DNA of 16,773 nucleotides. Origin: Proteiniphilum sp. UBA5283. Its GTDB lineage: Bacteria > Bacteroidota > Bacteroidia > Bacteroidales > Dysgonomonadaceae. Made by a program: the position numbers and the translations under genes. The notes beneath the pieces are model-generated. The model was not told where the DNA came from. It made no database searches and saw nothing but the letters and a program-made list of their open reading frames with translations. Positions 13,538-16,773 of this stretch are shown one piece after another. Every line of letters starts with the position of its first letter. Position 1 is the stretch's first letter. The stretch spans positions 3,456 to 20,228 of the forward strand of contig DHSP01000018.1 of the NCBI GenBank assembly GCA_002408485.1, written 5' to 3'.

Positions 13538-13699
13538 ATGGCAAAGAAAGCAGTTGCGGGATTCCGCGATAAAAATACAACCACAGGGCGCAGTCACACC
13601 AAAGTTATCAAGATGGTGAAGTCACCAACTACGGGTGCGTACAGCTTTAAAGAAGAGATGATTCTGAATGATCAGGTAAAGGATTATTTTTCGAAATAA
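13538..13699 (+). CDS. DUF4295 small basic protein (ribosomal operon partner)
   Basis: A 53-aa protein (MAKKAVAGFRDKNTTTGRSH at the start, VKDYFSK at the end), rich in Lys and Thr. The pattern matches DUF4295, a very short family that is found in Bacteroidota next to rpmB and rpmG. It begins 14 nt after rpmG and ends about 90 nt before the shared terminator, so it is expressed with the two ribosomal proteins. The basic composition, size and constant location suggest that it is a ribosome-associated protein, but that is inference from context. The start ATG at 13538 is the only good choice in frame. Confidence 0.9.
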   Translation: MAKKAVAGFRDKNTTTGRSHTKVIKMVKSPTTGAYSFKEEMILNDQVKDYFSK

Positions 13700-13790
13700 A
13701 GATTACCCGCTGAGTTTTTCTCCGTCCCTCCCGGGCAAACAGGTTTGTTTCGGTTTGCTCACGAGAGAACTCGTTAAAAATACATAAAAG

Positions 13791-13822
13791 CTTCCCTGTG
13801 CCTCAACACAGGGAAGTTTTTT
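13791..13822 (+). terminator. Intrinsic terminator of the rpmB-rpmG-DUF4295 operon
   Basis: CTTCCCTGTG (13791-13800) and CACAGGGAAG (13807-13816) form a perfect 10-bp stem around a 6-nt loop (CCTCAA), followed by TTTTTT. This is a standard rho-independent terminator, about 90 nt after the DUF4295 stop. Confidence 0.93.
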
Positions 13823-13835
13823 ATTGACTATTTTG

Positions 13836-13843
13836 TAGTTTTG
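13836..13843 (+). promoter_or_regulatory. Candidate promoter -7 element for ftsY
   Basis: TAGTTTTG fits TAnnTTTG and lies 77 nt before the ftsY start, just past the operon terminator. The terminator stem occupies the place where a TTTG would be expected, so the upstream half of this promoter is not canonical. Confidence 0.5.
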
Positions 13844-13920
13844 CAGATAATCCGTTGTCTGCTTCAAGTAAACCGAACTGAAGATTAATTGACATTCATC
13901 GTTTAAACATTCACTGCTTT

Positions 13921-14874
13921 ATGGGCTTTTTTGACAGATTCACGAAAGGGAAAAAAGAAACACTCGATAAAGGTCTTGAAAAAACAAAAGAAAATATTTT
14001 TTCAAAGATCACCCGGGCCGTAGCCGGAAAATCAAAAGTCGACGACGAAGTGCTCGACGAGCTGGAGGAGATACTGGTGACCTCCGACGTGGGTGTGGAG
14101 ACAACACTGAAGGTGATTGACCGGATCGAGGAGCGCGTGGCGCGTGATAAATACGTGGGGACCGATGAGCTGACTGCCATCCTTCGCGACGAGATTGTCA
14201 ATCTTCTCACCGAAAACAATAGCGAAGACCTGGCAGAATTTACGGTGCCCGAAGATAATAAGCCCTATGTGATCATGGTCGTGGGCGTAAATGGCGTTGG
14301 CAAAACCACTACCATCGGGAAGCTGGCACACCAGTTCAAACAGAAGGGGTTGTCGGTCTACCTGGGTGCCGCTGATACTTTTCGTGCTGCCGCCGTGGAA
14401 CAGCTCGATGTATGGGGCCGGAGGGTCGACGTGCCTGTGGTGAAGCAAAAGATGGGAGCAGACCCTGCCTCTGTTGCATTCGACGCGGTGAACTCAGCGA
14501 AAGCGCACAATGCCGATGTGGTGATCATTGATACTGCCGGCCGTTTGCATAACAAGGTGAATCTGATGAACGAACTGACCAAGATCAAGAATGTGATGGG
14601 AAAGATCGTCCCCGATGCACCGCACGAAGTGCTTCTCGTCCTGGATGGCTCAACAGGACAAAATGCTTTTGAGCAGGCGAAGCAGTTTACTGCCGCCACC
14701 GAAGTCACGGCACTGGCCATTACCAAGCTCGACGGTACCGCCAAGGGTGGGGTGGTGATCGGCATCTCCGATCAGTTCAGGATCCCGGTAAAATACATCG
14801 GACTAGGCGAAGGCATGGACGACCTGCAGGTGTTCCGGAGAAAAGAGTTTGTGGATTCGTTGTTTGGGGGGTGA
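13921..14874 (+). CDS. ftsY: Signal recognition particle receptor FtsY
   Basis: A 317-aa SRP GTPase that docks SRP-bound ribosomes to the Sec translocon at the inner membrane. It has the NG domain only: a short N-terminal stretch with GFFDRFTKGKKETLDKGLEK, the helical N domain with LEEILVTSDVGVETT (about 48-62), then the P-loop GVNGVGKTTT (122-131), DTFRAAAVEQL (152-162), DTAGR (204-208), and TKLDGTAKGG (268-277). The long acidic A domain of Escherichia coli FtsY is absent, as in many bacteria. The gene is followed by rimO after 28 nt; together with the preceding ribosomal operon this is a translation and protein-targeting neighbourhood. Confidence 0.97.
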   Translation: MGFFDRFTKGKKETLDKGLEKTKENIFSKITRAVAGKSKVDDEVLDELEEILVTSDVGVETTLKVIDRIEERVARDKYVGTDELTAILRDEIVNLLTENNSEDLAEFTVPEDNKPYVIMVVGVNGVGKTTTIGKLAHQFKQKGLSVYLGAADTFRAAAVEQLDVWGRRVDVPVVKQKMGADPASVAFDAVNSAKAHNADVVIIDTAGRLHNKVNLMNELTKIKNVMGKIVPDAPHEVLLVLDGSTGQNAFEQAKQFTAATEVTALAITKLDGTAKGGVVIGISDQFRIPVKYIGLGEGMDDLQVFRRKEFVDSLFGG

Positions 14875-14902
14875 TTGAATTGAGGGCGTTGATATCCATC
14901 AT

Positions 14903-16198
14903 ATGATTAAAAACAAAATAGATGTGGTGACACTGGGTTGCTCCAAGAACCTGGTCGACTCGGAGTTGCTAATGCGTCAGCTTGTGGCCAACGGCTATAC
15001 AGTTGCACACGACCCGGAAGAAGCGAAGGGTGAAATAGCTGTGATCAATACCTGCGGCTTTATCGGCGATGCGAAAGAGGAATCCATTAACATGATCCTC
15101 TCTTTTGCCGAAGCAAAAAAGAACAACAGACTGAAAAAGCTTTTTGTGATGGGGTGTCTCTCGGAACGCTACCGTCGGGAGTTGACCGAGGAGATCCCCG
15201 AAGTGGATAAGTTTTATGGAAAATTCGACTGGAAAGCGCTGATTGCGGACCTTGGAAAATCTTATAACAAAGAGCTGGAGTACGAACGTTCCCTTTCCAC
15301 CCCCGCACACTACTCCTATGTGAAGATATCGGAAGGGTGTGACAGAACCTGTTCTTATTGCTCCATCCCGCTGATTACGGGAAAATACAAGTCACGCCCC
15401 ATGGAACAGATCGAAGAGGAGATCCGTCGCCTGGTGGCCAGCGGGGTGAAAGAGTTTCAATTCATTGCTCAGGACCTCACCTATTACGGACTCGATCGCT
15501 ACAGGGCGATGAAGCTGCCTGAACTGGTGGAGAGAGTGTCCGACATTGAAGGAGTGGAATGGATCCGGCTTCATTATGCCTATCCGGCACACTTTCCCAA
15601 AGATCTGCTGCGTGTGATGCGCGAGCGCGAGAATGTCTGTAACTACCTCGATATCGCACTGCAGCATATCAGCGACAACATGTTGAAAATTATGCGGCGC
15701 AACATCACCCGGCAAGAGACCATCGACCTGATACAGCATATCCGGGACGAAGTGCCGGGCATCCATCTGCGCACCACCATGATGGTGGGACACCCCGGCG
15801 AAACCGAAGCCGACTTTGAGGAGTTGTTGGGATTTGTCGGAAAAACGCGTTTTGAACGCCTTGGGGCATTTCCTTACTCCCACGAAGAAGATACATATAA
15901 CGACAAGCACTATGTCGACGATATACCTGCCACGGTGAAGCAGGAAAGAATGAATACACTGATGGAGCTGCAGGAGGAAATTGCCCTTTCTGTGAACGAA
16001 GCCAAAATAGGAAAGACCCTGAAGGTGATCATCGACAGAGAAGATCCCGATTATTACGTTGGACGTACTGAGTTCGATTCCCCGGAAGTGGACGGAGAGG
16101 TACTGATATCAAAAGAGCGACCACTGACGGTCGGTAATTTTTATGAGGTCTCAATCCACGATGCCCTGCCCTTCGACCTGATTGGCAGCCTGAATTGA
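14903..16198 (+). CDS. rimO: Ribosomal protein uS12 methylthiotransferase RimO
   Basis: A 431-aa radical-SAM enzyme that adds a methylthio group to an aspartate of ribosomal protein uS12. The N-terminal methylthiotransferase domain carries Cys13 (TLGCSKN), Cys51 (NTCGFI) and Cys85 (MGCLSER), which bind one iron-sulfur cluster. The radical-SAM motif is Cys146-x3-Cys150-x2-Cys153 (GCDRTCSYCSIP). A TRAM domain follows at about 366-431. The LGCSKNLVDSE opening and the SYCSIPLITGKYKSR segment favour RimO over the tRNA-modifying MiaB or MtaB. All six Cys are present and length is typical. It lies 28 nt after ftsY. Confidence 0.96.
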   Translation: MIKNKIDVVTLGCSKNLVDSELLMRQLVANGYTVAHDPEEAKGEIAVINTCGFIGDAKEESINMILSFAEAKKNNRLKKLFVMGCLSERYRRELTEEIPEVDKFYGKFDWKALIADLGKSYNKELEYERSLSTPAHYSYVKISEGCDRTCSYCSIPLITGKYKSRPMEQIEEEIRRLVASGVKEFQFIAQDLTYYGLDRYRAMKLPELVERVSDIEGVEWIRLHYAYPAHFPKDLLRVMRERENVCNYLDIALQHISDNMLKIMRRNITRQETIDLIQHIRDEVPGIHLRTTMMVGHPGETEADFEELLGFVGKTRFERLGAFPYSHEEDTYNDKHYVDDIPATVKQERMNTLMELQEEIALSVNEAKIGKTLKVIIDREDPDYYVGRTEFDSPEVDGEVLISKERPLTVGNFYEVSIHDALPFDLIGSLN

Positions 16199-16249
16199 GA
16201 GTCCTTTCCGGTTTTGGACCCCTCCCGGATTTAAAATATTTTACATAGC

Positions 16250-16773
16250 ATGACAAACGAAGACCTTATTGCCAAACTTGTACAACTCCTCGGATGGACA
16301 GAAGCTGAAGCTTCCCGGGCATTGGATGCGATGATTGCCGTGATGAAAACTGAATTGGAAGAAAATAACCCTGTTATCATCGACGATTTTGGAAAATTTT
16401 TTACCCACAAACAATCAGAATATATTCTTATTGACAGGGAAACGAAAGAACGGTATCTCATGCCTCCGGCAGTGGGGGTGGTGTTTGAATCTCTTGTAGA
16501 GAAAAATGAGGAGGCTTTGACTTTCAATCTTTTTTTCACGCCGGAAGATTCCCTGAATGATTCAGTAAACAGCTCCTTCTCCTACTTTGAGCCTGCCTTG
16601 CTCAACGAGGGAGTACAAATTCCGGGAATTCCGGAAGTGGTTGCCGGAGAGGTCGATGAGGTCGGACAGATAGGAGATGTTGAGCAAGCCGGACAGCCTG
16701 AACAGAGTGAACAGATTGAAGTAACCGGGGAGGTTGAGGAGCTTGAGCAGGCCGCACAGATTCAGGCCGCACA
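16250..16773 (+). CDS. HU-domain DNA-binding-like protein with acidic tail (partial)
   Basis: An open frame from the ATG at 16250 runs to the right edge (174 complete codons, no stop). Residues 1-85 resemble the HU/IHF fold: an N-terminal helical part (TNEDLIAKLVQLLG), then IIDDFGKFF (43-51), close to the family GFG-type turn, and a variable arm with ERYLMPPAV (67-75). The classical C-terminal 'F-x-PGK' element is not clear, so it is a divergent member, of the type found in Bacteroidota next to rimO. After a linker (about 86-130), an acidic tract rich in Gln, Glu, Gly and Val begins. DNA binding is inferred. The full length and the end of the repeat are unknown. Confidence 0.75.
   Translation, partial: MTNEDLIAKLVQLLGWTEAEASRALDAMIAVMKTELEENNPVIIDDFGKFFTHKQSEYILIDRETKERYLMPPAVGVVFESLVEKNEEALTFNLFFTPEDSLNDSVNSSFSYFEPALLNEGVQIPGIPEVVAGEVDEVGQIGDVEQAGQPEQSEQIEVTGEVEELEQAAQIQAA
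16647..16773 (+). repeat. Degenerate Gln/Glu-rich repeat in the HU-protein tail
   Basis: Within the HU-like gene the sequence becomes repetitive, with recurring GTTGAG/CTTGAG + CAA/CAG + GCC and GGACAG or GCACAG motifs. The protein reads as repeats of (E/Q)-Q-A-(G/A)-Q and E-Q-x-E. The units are imperfect and the tract continues past the right edge. Confidence 0.6.

Noticed and set aside
16232..16243. TAAAATATTTTA palindrome just before the HU-like gene, considered as operator
   Set aside because: It is a short AT-only palindrome in AT-rich spacer, and chance occurrence is likely.
1..16773. Search for a defence system, CRISPR array, toxin-antitoxin pair, prophage or transposon
   Set aside because: No repeat-spacer pattern, transposase, integrase or paired toxin gene was found; the gene order is mostly housekeeping.

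Overview
The window is ordinary-looking chromosomal DNA from a member of the Bacteroidota, most likely the order Bacteroidales. The evidence is the protein set (a DUF4295 gene beside rpmB and rpmG, a DUF4468 protein, a Bacteroidota-style alanine-dehydrogenase-like protein, a biotin ligase without a helix-turn-helix), the scarcity of Shine-Dalgarno sequences, and repeated matches to the Bacteroidota promoter form TTTG - about 20 nt - TAnnTTTG. A family such as Dysgonomonadaceae is possible, but I cannot fix the genus. No phage, insertion sequence, CRISPR array, rRNA or integration site was seen.

Left part, minus strand (1-1100): a small basic protein with a ribbon-helix-helix look, then tadA (tRNA A34 deaminase), then an exported protein of unknown function cut by the window edge. 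The exported protein has its own well-formed promoter at the 3' end of tadA.

Central plus-strand block (1259-8309): yraN-type nuclease-fold protein, MmcQ/YjbR-family protein, birA, pyrH, frr, rsgA, cls, aroK, and an alanine-dehydrogenase-like protein. Gaps are 61 nt or less and several genes overlap (birA with the gene before it, rsgA with frr, the dehydrogenase-like gene with aroK). The genes serve translation (frr, rsgA), pyrimidine nucleotides (pyrH), biotin attachment (birA), membrane lipid (cls) and aromatic amino acids (aroK). A separate small lipoprotein gene follows (8527-9090).

Minus-strand block (9117-12010): an inner-membrane TPR protein followed closely by ribH, then tRNA-Tyr and tRNA-Gly with their own promoter and a strong terminator, then a MATE-family efflux transporter that converges on the lipoprotein gene.

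Right part, plus strand (12262-16773): a secreted DUF4468 protein; the ribosomal trio rpmB, rpmG and DUF4295 (53 aa) between a textbook promoter and an intrinsic terminator; ftsY and rimO; and an HU-domain protein with an acidic, Gln/Glu-rich repetitive tail that runs off the window.

No intergenic gap exceeds about 255 nt. I found no convincing new multi-gene system. The items most worth a second look are the dehydrogenase-like protein that lacks both catalytic residues of alanine dehydrogenase, the repeat-tailed HU protein, and the structured leader before the DUF4468 gene.
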